Positions 8,638 to 16,689 of a DNA stretch of 64,000 nucleotides are shown in pieces. Source of the DNA: CAYRHN01 sp964424115 (GTDB taxonomy: Bacteria; Chloroflexota; Anaerolineae; Anaerolineales; Anaerolineaceae); assembly GCA_964424115.1 (NCBI GenBank), contig CAYRHN010000012.1:67840-131839 (forward strand), given 5' to 3'. The translations under genes were made by a program, and so were the position numbers. Below the pieces are notes generated by a model that ran no database searches, was not told where the DNA came from, and worked only from the letters and a program-made list of their open reading frames with translations. The stretch's first letter is position 1, and every line of letters begins with the position of its first letter.

Positions 8638-10335
8638 TTAACCTCCTTCATTTACACCCTCTAAAAATATCATCACGCGGGAATGAATTTCGTCCCTGTG
8701 GCGCATCAGCCCGTGAGTGTCATCCTCGAAGATGACCAGTTCACAGTTACCTCCCTGGCCTGTGATGCTGGCCTGAATGGTTCGCATATCTTGCGTTGTT
8801 GCGGTAGTATCCAGGGCGCCGTGAAACAGGAGCAGGGGAACGTGAACGCGCCCGGCCTGTTTGAGAGGCGACCGTTCAATCATCACCGCGGCTCTCTGGC
8901 CTGGATCGTTCGGAAACGCTTTACGGAGATGTAAAGGCATGTGAGACAGGTCGCTCACAATCCACATACCGATGCCGCCCGCCCAGGGTGTCTCTTCCTG
9001 CGCCAATGCCAGGAGGGTCAGGAAACCGCCGTAGCTGTAGCCGGCGATGAGGAGAGGCCGCTGTCCGCCGGTTCGTTCTTTCCAGTCAAAGCCCGCGGCG
9101 AGAATATCCCACACATCCGCCCGGCCGTATTCGCCCCGATTCGCTTCCTCGTGCTCCCGGCCATATCCACAACTTCCACGGTAGGCCGCGCAGACAAACT
9201 CAACCCCTTCGGCCAGCAGGCGCAGCATGAACGGGTCGTCAGGGTCAACGGCTGCTCCTGGCCCGCCGTGGACATACAGGATGGCCGCAGACCGGGCTTG
9301 TGGAGGGATGAAGCGCTGCACCGGGATAAGCCGCCCGTCGCGGGAAGGGATAAGGTACTCTTCGCGGGTATATGCGGGCCTGACCTGTGGATCATCCTCG
9401 AGTACACACTCGCAGGCTCCGCCGATAGGCCAACGGTACAGACAAGAATCCTCCCCAAGATAATAGATGATATTTTCGCGGCGATCAAAACGAACTTGCG
9501 GGCCGGTGAAGTATTGACGCACCCGCGCGGTGGAAGCGAGGGAAAGACGTTCGAGTAACGTGCCTTCCGGGTAAGCGAACCACAGGAATTCTTCGTAGCA
9601 GACGCACAAGATCCGCTCCCCCTGCGGTGAAAAAGCGCCGCCCTGGATCGTCTCCGATTCATAACTCCAGATGGTCGATTGGTCTTCAAGCCGGACGACC
9701 CGTAGCTGCCGGCGGTCCTTTTGAAAAACGGTGACCAGCAGAGAGGAAGAATCAGCGCTCCAGCTGAAGCGGCCAATTTCATAATCCACCTCGCGAGGGT
9801 TCAATGCCGGAAAACAACGGCCCGTCCGCACTTCGAGGATATACACCCGCCTGGGCAGTTCGGGTTCGTCTAAGAACTGCCGCTGAAATGCCACCCACTG
9901 ACCGGAAGGTGACCAATGCGGGAAGCGGTCAACTGCGTTGGGATCATGGGTCAAGCGAAGAACTTGCCCGCTGTCCAGCGCCAGGCAGAAGATATCCGGC
10001 GGGGTGCGGCGCGCTTTGTCGTACGCCGAAAAGACCAACCGGTTCCCGTCCGCTGCCCATTCGCAAAAACCGGCTTGCAGGTCAGGATTGGTGAATACAA
10101 CCTTCGGGCTGGCGTCTTCCGGGTGGTGAACGTACAGCAAGCCGTCGTTGCTGCCGAAGGCCACAGTGGAGGCATCGGGCGACCAATGCGGCTCCAGCGG
10201 CAGAAATTCAGCCGCTATCTCTCCGAGCGGTTGCCTTTGTAGGGTGCGAAGCTCGATTTTGTCCCGGCCGTCCGGATCGCTTCTGCGGATCGCCAGGCGT
10301 TCGGTTTGGGCATGGAGGTCAAATAGGCGGAGCAT
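8638..10335 (-). CDS. S9-family prolyl oligopeptidase-like serine peptidase
   Basis: 565 residues. An N-terminal WD/TolB-type beta-propeller (repeated HWSPDAS, SWSADSS and FSPQGER blades, about residues 40-270) precedes a C-terminal alpha/beta-hydrolase domain. The nucleophile motif is GYSYGG near residue 435. The likely acid is Asp in LFHGALDTT and the likely base is His in EDDTHGLM. The oxyanion HGGPG motif is present. There is no signal peptide, so it is probably a cytoplasmic peptidase of the acylaminoacyl-peptidase type acting on small peptides. First gene of a three-gene operon. A TATAAT at 10393-10398 (minus strand) lies upstream with a leader of roughly 50 nt. Confidence 0.92.
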   Translation of the reverse strand: MLRLFDLHAQTERLAIRRSDPDGRDKIELRTLQRQPLGEIAAEFLPLEPHWSPDASTVAFGSNDGLLYVHHPEDASPKVVFTNPDLQAGFCEWAADGNRLVFSAYDKARRTPPDIFCLALDSGQVLRLTHDPNAVDRFPHWSPSGQWVAFQRQFLDEPELPRRVYILEVRTGRCFPALNPREVDYEIGRFSWSADSSSLLVTVFQKDRRQLRVVRLEDQSTIWSYESETIQGGAFSPQGERILCVCYEEFLWFAYPEGTLLERLSLASTARVRQYFTGPQVRFDRRENIIYYLGEDSCLYRWPIGGACECVLEDDPQVRPAYTREEYLIPSRDGRLIPVQRFIPPQARSAAILYVHGGPGAAVDPDDPFMLRLLAEGVEFVCAAYRGSCGYGREHEEANRGEYGRADVWDILAAGFDWKERTGGQRPLLIAGYSYGGFLTLLALAQEETPWAGGIGMWIVSDLSHMPLHLRKAFPNDPGQRAAVMIERSPLKQAGRVHVPLLLFHGALDTTATTQDMRTIQASITGQGGNCELVIFEDDTHGLMRHRDEIHSRVMIFLEGVNEGG

Positions 10336-10392
10336 CGTTTCGTTTAATTGGGGTTCAGAAATGGATGGGCGTGAGATAGCGCCCTACTCATT

Positions 10393-10411
10393 ATTATACC
10401 CATGATATAAT
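10393..10411. promoter_or_regulatory. Divergent -10 boxes between S9 peptidase and oxoamine synthase genes
   Basis: TATAAT occurs on the minus strand at 10398-10393 (for the peptidase) and on the plus strand at 10406-10411 (for the oxoamine synthase), 7 nt apart. The -35 regions are weak by eye, so assignment is tentative. Confidence 0.35.
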
Positions 10412-10474
10412 CAAGGCATTCTATTTGTGCAGTATCTTTTGTACGTTTTCATCATTTTCTAAAGGAAAAGGATC

Positions 10475-11656
10475 ATGGATATCTTTCAAAAGTGTTTTGA
10501 CTACACCCTCGCGCGGGATGCCATCCGCGACGGCTATTATCCCTATTTCATTCCGTTGAATGAAAATGAAGGCACCGAGGTGGTCTACCAGGGCAAGCGC
10601 ATGATCATGTGCGGCTCGAACAACTACCTCGGCCTGACCACGCACCCCAAGGTGCGCGAAGCCGCCATCGAGGCGATCAAGCGCTACGGCACCAGCTGCA
10701 CCGGCTCGCGCTTTTTGAACGGCACCCTGGCCATGCACGAAGAGCTGGAACGCCAGCTGGCCGAGTGGGTGGGCAAGGAAACCGCGCTGGTCTTCTCCAC
10801 CGGCATGCAGACCAACCTGGGCACGATCAGCTCGCTGGTCGGGCGCGGCGATTACGTCATCCTCGACAAGGATGACCACGCCAGCATCGTGGACGGCGCC
10901 CGTCTGGGTTACGGCAAGTTGGAGCGCTACATCCACAACGACCCCGCCCACCTGGAGCGCGTGCTGGCCTCCCTGCCCGAAGAAGCGGGCAAGCTGGTGG
11001 TGCTGGACGGTTTGTTCAGCATGGAAGGCGACCTGGCCGACCTGCCCGCCTTGATCCCGGTCATCAAGAAACACGGCGCGCGCCTGATGGTGGACGATGC
11101 CCACGGCATGGGCGTGCTGGGCGAAGGCCACGGAACAGCCTGGCATTTCAATGCCACCCAGGAAACCGACCTGATCATGTCCACCTTCTCCAAGTCCTTT
11201 GCCTCGCTGGGCGGCTTCATCGCCGGCGATTTCGACATTGTGGATTACATCAAGCACACCGCGCGGGCGATGATCTTCTCCGCCAGCATTCCCCCGGCCA
11301 ACGCCGCGGCAGCCCTGGCTGCCCTGCAGGTGATGCGCGAGGAGCCGGAACGCGCCGCGCGCGTGATGCAGATCGCTGAGAAAATGCGCAAGGGCTACCA
11401 TGAGATCGGCCTGAATACCGGACGCTCGGTCACGCCGGTAGTGCCGATCATCATCGGCGACGACCAGGCCACCTTCCTGGTCTGGCGCAAGCTCTTCGAC
11501 GCGGGCGTGTTCGTCAATCCGGTCATTTCCCCCGCCGTGCCGCAGGGCCACTCCCTGCTGCGCACCAGCTACATGGCCACCCACACCGATGCCCAGCTCG
11601 ACCACGTGCTGGAAGTGGTCGCCAGGGTGGTCAAGGAAGTCGGCCTGGTCGGGTAA
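10475..11656 (+). CDS. Alpha-oxoamine synthase family PLP enzyme (KBL/SPT-like)
   Basis: 393 residues. Fold-type I PLP enzymes of this family condense an amino acid with an acyl-CoA: 2-amino-3-ketobutyrate CoA ligase, 8-amino-7-oxononanoate synthase or serine palmitoyltransferase. Visible motifs are SNNYLGLTTHPKV, GSRFLNGT, the DDAHGMGVLGEGHG cofactor-binding strand and the Schiff-base Lys in STFSKSFASLGG. The SNNYLGL, CTGSRFLNGTLAMHEELE and DHASIVDGARL segments look closest to bacterial serine palmitoyltransferase-like proteins. No biotin or threonine genes lie nearby to settle the substrate. It is monocistronic, ends before a strong bidirectional terminator, and has an SD-like AAAGGA upstream. 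Confidence 0.88.
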   Translation: MDIFQKCFDYTLARDAIRDGYYPYFIPLNENEGTEVVYQGKRMIMCGSNNYLGLTTHPKVREAAIEAIKRYGTSCTGSRFLNGTLAMHEELERQLAEWVGKETALVFSTGMQTNLGTISSLVGRGDYVILDKDDHASIVDGARLGYGKLERYIHNDPAHLERVLASLPEEAGKLVVLDGLFSMEGDLADLPALIPVIKKHGARLMVDDAHGMGVLGEGHGTAWHFNATQETDLIMSTFSKSFASLGGFIAGDFDIVDYIKHTARAMIFSASIPPANAAAALAALQVMREEPERAARVMQIAEKMRKGYHEIGLNTGRSVTPVVPIIIGDDQATFLVWRKLFDAGVFVNPVISPAVPQGHSLLRTSYMATHTDAQLDHVLEVVARVVKEVGLVG

Positions 11657-11684
11657 TCCTTACCACAAAGCAGAAAATAATTAA

Positions 11685-11720
11685 GGGTGGTTTTTGGCGG
11701 TAAGCCGCCAAAAACCACCC
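11685..11720. terminator. Bidirectional intrinsic terminator
   Basis: A perfect 16-bp stem (arms 11685-11700 and 11705-11720) with a TAAG loop. It is followed by TGTTTTTT on the plus strand and preceded by an A-rich tract that gives a T-rich run on the minus strand. It sits between the convergent oxoamine synthase and DegV genes and serves both. Confidence 0.9.
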
Positions 11721-11748
11721 TGTTTTTTAAAAACTTTGTGGTGAGGCT

Positions 11749-12579
11749 TTATTTCGTCACGTACAGGATGCCGATGGTGTTCGGCCCGCAGTGGCTGGCG
11801 ATGGTCGAGCCGGCTTCGGTGATGTACAGGTCGTCGATCTGCGTGCGCAGGCGCAGCTCTCCGGCCAGGTATTCGGCATCTTGCGGGCAGCTGGTGTGGG
11901 TGACGAAGACGCGCCGTGAATCCACCCGCGGCAGATGGGCTTCGAATTCGATCAGCATCGAGTCGAGGGCCTTCTTGCGGCTGCCGCGGATCTTCTCGCG
12001 CACGATCAGCGCGCCGTCTTCCACGGCGATCACCGGGCGCAGCTTGAGCAGCGAGCCGAAGAGGTGCTGCATAGCCGTGCAGCGCCCGCCCATGTAGAGG
12101 TAGTCCAGGGTGTCGATGACGAAGGAGGTGCGCACATGCGGGATCTGCGCTTCCATCGCCTGCACGATCTCCTGCGGCGACTTGCCCTGGTCGCGCAGCT
12201 CGGCCGCCAGCAGGGCGGTCAGCCCGATGCCGGTGGACAGGTTATGCGAGTCGACCACGTGGATCTCCTGCCCGGTCATCTCACGCGCCGCCAGCAGCGC
12301 GTTTTGGGTGCCGGCGGAGAGCTTGCTGCTGATGCCGGTGAAGATCACCGGCCCGGGGCGGTCGAAGAATTTGAGGTACTGCCCGATCGCCGGGGCGGCG
12401 GTCTTGGGCAGCTTGTTGGTCGCGGCGGCCTTGGCGAACAGTTCAGCGGTCGAGATGGTTACGCCGTCCAGGAAGTTTTCCTCCCCGATGGTGACCGGGA
12501 AGGGGATCGTTTCGACGTTGAAACGCTTCAGCAGCTCGGGACTCAGGTCGGAACAGCTGTCGGTCAAAATATGGATCAT
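11749..12579 (-). CDS. DegV family fatty-acid-binding protein
   Basis: 276 residues, the usual DegV length. DegV/FakB proteins bind a fatty acid and, with FakA kinase, present it for phosphorylation. The family N-terminus MIHILTDSCSDLSPELLKRF is present. So are the T-x-x-P-S-like segment (KLPKTAAPAIGQY), the ISSKLSAGTQNALLAA loop and the RCTAMQ region. No fakA is in the window. It has its own SD (AAGGTG) and ends at the shared terminator at 11685-11720. An individual lipid ligand cannot be inferred. Confidence 0.93.
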   Translation of the reverse strand: MIHILTDSCSDLSPELLKRFNVETIPFPVTIGEENFLDGVTISTAELFAKAAATNKLPKTAAPAIGQYLKFFDRPGPVIFTGISSKLSAGTQNALLAAREMTGQEIHVVDSHNLSTGIGLTALLAAELRDQGKSPQEIVQAMEAQIPHVRTSFVIDTLDYLYMGGRCTAMQHLFGSLLKLRPVIAVEDGALIVREKIRGSRKKALDSMLIEFEAHLPRVDSRRVFVTHTSCPQDAEYLAGELRLRTQIDDLYITEAGSTIASHCGPNTIGILYVTK

Positions 12580-12690
12580 GGCTTCACCTTGCGAAAAAGA
12601 ATGAGTTGGGGGTGCGCTTGCGGTCGGGAAAACAGAAAATAAGAAAAAAGATTTCCCGTAACTTGTGATATTATAACAAAATATTGCCCG

Positions 12691-12709
12691 CCGGAAGGCT
12701 GCCTTCCGG
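12691..12709 (+). promoter_or_regulatory. Hairpin in the leader of the HAD-like gene
   Basis: CCGGAAGG-CTG-CCTTCCGG is a perfect 8-bp stem with a 3-nt loop, 27 nt before the ATG at 12736 and just after a TATTATAAC -10-like element. It has no T-tract, so it is a leader structure rather than a terminator. Confidence 0.5.
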
Positions 12710-12735
12710 ATCTCTAATGTAACGGAAGGTATTGG

Positions 12736-13914
12736 ATGACAGACGCAACCGTGATGCTCTTTGACCTGGATGGGGTGTTGATCCGTCCGGGGGGATACCA
12801 GGCCGCCCTGCGAACCACGCTAGAGACGGTCTACCGCCGCATGGGGCTGGAAGACCCCGCCCCCGACCCCATCTGGTTCGAGCGCATGATCGCCCAGGGC
12901 ATCACCAACGAGTGGGACATGGCCGCCCTGGTCACCGCCCTGGCGCTGGAGCAGGTTCTGGCCCGCTGCCCGGCCGCTCGCCTGGGCGATACGCTTGAGT
13001 CGGCCTTCCAGACGGTGCGCGCCTGCGCGCCGGGCAGGCTGGGGATCGACTACAGCCCGCTGGAGCATCTTGCGCAGCTGGTCGGCAACCAGGTCACCCC
13101 TTCGGCGGCGCTGCTGGCGGATGTGCGGCAGGGCGACGGGGTTTTCCTGCGCCGCCTGCTGGACTATCCCGCCTTGCTGGACGAGTTGTTCGCCAACGTG
13201 GGGGATATCGAACTGGCCCCGCTCACCCGCCTGCACCAGCATTTTGTGGTCGGCAGCCGCGAGTTTGAGCGCGCCTTCCGCCGCCCAGCCGAGTTCGAGA
13301 CGCCCTCCTGCCTGGAGCTGTACGATATGCCTCTATTGGAGGCAGAGCGCCACGCGGCGCTGCTGGAATCCTGGCGCGCGGGGCGGCTTTCGCTGGCCCT
13401 GCTGACCGCCCGGCCCTCCCTGCCGCCGCGCGAATGCGAGCCGCTGGTGGGCTACACCGCCGAGGCCGAGCTGGCTGCCCGCCTGGCGGGGCTGGAAGCA
13501 CTGCCCAAGGTCGGTTTTGGCAGCTTGCGTTACTGGGGCGCGGCGATCGGCTTTTCCGCCGAGCAGTTGATCAAACCGGAACCGGGGCATGCCCTGGGGG
13601 CACTCCTGGCCGGGCTGGCGCGCAGCGAATGGCCGGCCCTACAGGAGGCCGGGCTGCTGCTGAAGGAGGGGCGCCTGCCGGCTGTGGAATGGTTGCCGAA
13701 GCGCCTGAGCGTGCATGTCTTCGAGGACTCGCCGATCGGCATCCGCGCCACGCGCCGGGCGGTGGAATTGCTGCGCGGGCAGGGCATCCAGGCCGATCTG
13801 CACGCCTGGGGCATTGCGGAGAATCCGAACAAGGTGCGCGCCCTGCAGTCTGAAGGCGCGCGGGTGTTTGCGGATGTGAATTTAGCCCTGGAAAATGCGA
13901 TAAACCACAGATGA
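12736..13914 (+). CDS. HAD-like hydrolase, unusually large
   Basis: 392 residues. The N-terminal MLFDLDGVLIRPGG carries the DxDGxL nucleophile motif of haloacid-dehalogenase phosphatases. A C-terminal VHVFEDSPIGIRATRRAVELL segment resembles motif 4 (ED-x3-G). The roughly 200 residues between are a large helical cap-like insertion that I do not recognise, making the protein almost twice the usual HAD length. Some annotation systems may call it hypothetical. The stop codon and last residues (NHR) lie inside the downstream hairpin repeat at 13903-13991, so the repeat may have replaced an original C-terminus. SD AAGGT precedes the ATG. Confidence 0.75.
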   Translation: MTDATVMLFDLDGVLIRPGGYQAALRTTLETVYRRMGLEDPAPDPIWFERMIAQGITNEWDMAALVTALALEQVLARCPAARLGDTLESAFQTVRACAPGRLGIDYSPLEHLAQLVGNQVTPSAALLADVRQGDGVFLRRLLDYPALLDELFANVGDIELAPLTRLHQHFVVGSREFERAFRRPAEFETPSCLELYDMPLLEAERHAALLESWRAGRLSLALLTARPSLPPRECEPLVGYTAEAELAARLAGLEALPKVGFGSLRYWGAAIGFSAEQLIKPEPGHALGALLAGLARSEWPALQEAGLLLKEGRLPAVEWLPKRLSVHVFEDSPIGIRATRRAVELLRGQGIQADLHAWGIAENPNKVRALQSEGARVFADVNLALENAINHR

Positions 13915-13991
13915 ACACGGATCAGAGCAGATAAACACAGATAATACAAATAAATTCTTATCTGTGTTCATCTGTGTTTATCTGTGGTTAA
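13903..13991. repeat. Hairpin repeat, ACCACAGATGAACAC family
   Basis: The left arm (AACCACAGATGAACACGGAT) is matched by a right arm (ATCTGTGTTTATCTGTGGTT) around an AT-rich centre. It separates the convergent HAD-like and corA genes and contains the HAD-like stop codon. Related 'aacacggat' elements occur at 40641-40685 and 49811-49900. Confidence 0.75.
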
Positions 13992-13995
13992 TGTT

Positions 13996-14970
13996 TTAAA
14001 ACCAGTTCTTCTTCTTGAAGTAAACGATGAACCCCACTGCCACTGCCGCGTAAAGCAGCCAGACCCACGGGTAGCCCCAATCCAATTCGGGGAAATGTTT
14101 GAAATTCGTTCCATACACCCCGGCCAGGAAGGAAAGCGGTAGGAAGATGGTCGAGACCACCGTCAGCGCGCGCATGATCTCGTTCAGGCGCAGCGAGGTG
14201 GAGGAGAGGTAAATGTCCAGCGCGCCGGTGACGATATCGCGGATCGATTCGCTCAGATCCTGGATGCGCACCAGGTGGTCGTAGATGTCGCGGAAGTAGA
14301 TGCGCGCCTGGCGGTCGATCATGGGGAACTCGTCCCGCGCCAGGCGGTTGATCACTTCGCGCTGGGGAGAGATGATGCGCCGCAGCGCCATCACCGAGTG
14401 CTTGAGGGCCAGCACCCGCTCCAGCGTCTTGGGATTGGGCTTGGAGAGAACCTGATCCTCCAGCCAATCGATCTCATTGTCCATCTGGTCGATCACCGGC
14501 ATGTAGTCGTCCACCAACCGATCCAGCACGGCATGGCAGAGGAAATCCGCGCCGTTGTTGCGCAGACGCTCGTCGCGGCTCAGCTTCTTCCAGACGTGTT
14601 CCACCGCTTCCATATCATGATACATGTGACTGGTGACCAGGTAATTCTTGCCGAGGAAGAGGTTCAACTCGTCGGTTTCCATATCGCCCAGGTCTTTTCC
14701 GGGGCGCAGGGCATGGATGATCATGAACAGGTAGCTGGAAAAATCATCCACTTTGGGGGGCTGGTAGCCGGTGGAGAGGCAGTCTTCCACCGCCAGCGGA
14801 TGGAAGTCAAACACGCCTTTGAGGATCAAATCCGCATCTTCCTGTGTGGGGCGTTCCAGGCTGATCCACAGCAGGCCGTCCGGCTCAGCCAGGGCTTGTT
14901 TCATTTTTTCCGAGGTCAGGTCAAGCACCGGCTCGGCGCCATTGGGGGGAAAGAAGATGGAATGGATCAT
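13996..14970 (-). CDS. corA: CorA-family divalent cation transporter with GTN instead of GMN
   Basis: 324 residues. CorA pentamers move Mg2+ (or Co2+/Ni2+) across the inner membrane. A long cytoplasmic N-terminal domain (DFHPLAVEDCLS, PKVDDFSSYLFMI) is followed by a long helix and two C-terminal membrane segments, with the basic KKKNWF tail. The loop that normally reads YGMNF reads YGTNF (codon ACG). The other flanking residues (FLPLSFLAGVYG before, P-E-L after) are canonical. The start at 14970 is chosen because the family begins here (MIHSIFFPPNG); TATAAT ends 6 nt before it, giving a leaderless or very short leader. Confidence 0.93.
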   Translation of the reverse strand: MIHSIFFPPNGAEPVLDLTSEKMKQALAEPDGLLWISLERPTQEDADLILKGVFDFHPLAVEDCLSTGYQPPKVDDFSSYLFMIIHALRPGKDLGDMETDELNLFLGKNYLVTSHMYHDMEAVEHVWKKLSRDERLRNNGADFLCHAVLDRLVDDYMPVIDQMDNEIDWLEDQVLSKPNPKTLERVLALKHSVMALRRIISPQREVINRLARDEFPMIDRQARIYFRDIYDHLVRIQDLSESIRDIVTGALDIYLSSTSLRLNEIMRALTVVSTIFLPLSFLAGVYGTNFKHFPELDWGYPWVWLLYAAVAVGFIVYFKKKNWF

Positions 14971-14976
14971 GCCTTG

Positions 14977-14982
14977 ATTATA
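14977..14982 (-). promoter_or_regulatory. -10 hexamer for leaderless corA mRNA
   Basis: TATAAT on the minus strand ends 6 nt before the ATG at 14970, so transcription would begin at or very near the start codon. Confidence 0.45.
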
Positions 14983-15046
14983 TATCAGATTATTTAACCT
15001 GGATGGCACGGATCATTAAGATTCCGTGTTCATCCGCGCGACAGCC

Positions 15047-15190
15047 GTAGGGGCAGGCTGCCATGTGCAATCCAGGATTTGCCGGTTAACAAAAGCCTGC
15101 CCGCCGTTAAATCTCTTGCGCCTGCGGGGACCTGGGCGCTCCCTGTTGATCGGATGACCCCATTTCCTCAACATGACGGAGCGCCCCTAC
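15047..15190. repeat. Intergenic GTAGGGGC...GCCCCTAC hairpin repeat
   Basis: It opens with GTAGGGGCAGGC and closes with GAGCGCCCCTAC, with an internal GCCTGCCC. A second member lies at 62387-62503. The rest of the 15010-15289 gap contains only a weak 'cacgaaggatcac' remnant; I see no gene in it. Confidence 0.6.
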
Positions 15191-15289
15191 CTGGGAAAAT
15201 TCTACCATCCCGGGTTCCAACAGATCAATTTCACATTCCGCGAAGAACACGAAGGATCACAAAGGGATCAATTTTTTCAAGCGTAACGA

Positions 15290-16570
15290 TTATTCCTCTG
15301 CGTAAGGTTTGGCAAACCTCTGCTCGTAGGCTCCGTTCTTCTTGAGCTGCATATCCCAGTAGAAACCTGCCACCGGCAGCCGGACGAACAGCTTGAAGAG
15401 CGGTGCCAGCACGGCCGGGTAGCGCTCCCGCCCGGCAAAGGCTTTAAGCAATTCCGGGTCAAGCTGGCCGCTCTCGGCGAACTTGCCGCCCAGCTGCGTC
15501 AGCAGGCTGAAGGTCTTGTTGGTCATCGAGGGCGGCATGATCTGGATGCCCTCCACCCCGCCGCGCACCAGCGTACCGAGGTAGGGGCTGCCCAGGCGCG
15601 CCGCCAGGCGCCCCAGGTAGTGCTCCACATGCCGCGAGTGGGCCGCCTCCGGAAAGCCGGACTGCACCAGGAAGCCCAGAGGCGGATTGCCAGGCCGCCC
15701 CACAAAGGGCTCCAGCTGTTCGAAGAAGGCTTTCACCAGTCCGGGCATGCCGTCGGTGTAGAGCGGGAAGCCGACAAAGACGCATTCCGCCTCCGCAAAG
15801 GCGCGCGGGAATTCCTCAGCCTGCTGCAGGTGGTTGAGGGTATAGACGGCGCTGGAATTCCCCTCGCGGGTCTCGAAGCCGTTGAGGAAGTGCTGGAAGA
15901 GCAGGGGCGTGTTGCCCTTCTTCCCGCGCGGCGAGCCGTTGAAGAAGGTGATGTTCCGCGGCGGGGCGATGCGCTGCCCTGGGGTGGCGCCCAGCCCGCG
16001 ACGGTAGGCCAGGGCGGGTTGTTTTGGGCCGCCAATCAGCCCGGCCAGTTCTTGCACCGGCTGGCGCAGGGTGCGGCAGAATTCCAGCCCGCTTTTCATA
16101 TTCAGCGCCGTGCGGGCAAAGATATCGGTCACGATCTCCAGGTCGGCCGGGGTGGTGGCGGATTCTTCCTCTACCAGCAGGCCCAGGCGCGGATAATGCG
16201 CATAGCGGGAGCGGTGGTGGGCCTCGTTGTGGACCACCTCGAAATAGGGGTGGATGAGCGGGATGGATTTATCCATGGCCATCTTCAACAGGCTGCTGGG
16301 GAAGCCCATGCGCAGCGGGGCAGCCCAGAGGGTGAAATCGGAGCCGATCACCGCCTGGCAGACCTGGCAGGACTCATCCGGCGAGAAGCATTTGCCGGGG
16401 GTCTTGACCCAGCAGCCGAAACAGCCGATGCAGGTGCGAATGTCCATCTGCGCCAGGTGCAGGTGGGTCAGGCTGTGCCCGGCCGCGGCCAGGCTTTTTT
16501 CCAGTTGCTCCAGATAGGAGTTCATTCGATATTCCCCGTTGGGGGTGCCGTTCAGGATGGTTATTTTCAT
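15290..16570 (-). CDS. Two-domain iron-sulfur flavoprotein (fused flavodoxin-fold reductases)
   Basis: 426 residues with two NADPH-dependent FMN reductase / flavodoxin-fold domains. Domain 1 (residues 1 to about 175) starts MKITILNGTPNGEYRMNSYL and has C-x2-C-x2-C-x7-C at CIGCFGCWVKTPGKC, the spacing of archaeal Isf-type iron-sulfur flavoproteins. Domain 2 (from about residue 205) restarts with NITFFNGSPRGKKGNTPLL and lacks the Cys cluster but keeps the FVGFPLYTDGMPGLVKAFFE flavin loop. It probably does cytoplasmic electron transfer. Same strand as the polyferredoxin and PadR genes upstream, but a hairpin repeat lies between, so co-transcription is uncertain. Confidence 0.85.
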   Translation of the reverse strand: MKITILNGTPNGEYRMNSYLEQLEKSLAAAGHSLTHLHLAQMDIRTCIGCFGCWVKTPGKCFSPDESCQVCQAVIGSDFTLWAAPLRMGFPSSLLKMAMDKSIPLIHPYFEVVHNEAHHRSRYAHYPRLGLLVEEESATTPADLEIVTDIFARTALNMKSGLEFCRTLRQPVQELAGLIGGPKQPALAYRRGLGATPGQRIAPPRNITFFNGSPRGKKGNTPLLFQHFLNGFETREGNSSAVYTLNHLQQAEEFPRAFAEAECVFVGFPLYTDGMPGLVKAFFEQLEPFVGRPGNPPLGFLVQSGFPEAAHSRHVEHYLGRLAARLGSPYLGTLVRGGVEGIQIMPPSMTNKTFSLLTQLGGKFAESGQLDPELLKAFAGRERYPAVLAPLFKLFVRLPVAGFYWDMQLKKNGAYEQRFAKPYAEE

Positions 16571-16595
16571 TTTGCTAAAACCTCATCAAAATTCT

Positions 16596-16687
16596 CACCA
16601 CGAAGAGACATAGGCGCTAAGGGACACTAAGAGGGATTGTATAAGAAATCCTTTGTGTTCCTTCGTTTCTTTGCGCCTTTGTGGTGA
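16596..16687. repeat. Intergenic hairpin repeat, CACCACGAAG family
   Basis: The left arm starts TCACCACGAAGAGACATAGG and the right arm ends TTTCTTTGCGCCTTTGTGGTGA. It lies between the polyferredoxin and the two-domain flavoprotein genes. Confidence 0.75.
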
Positions 16688-16689
16688 TA

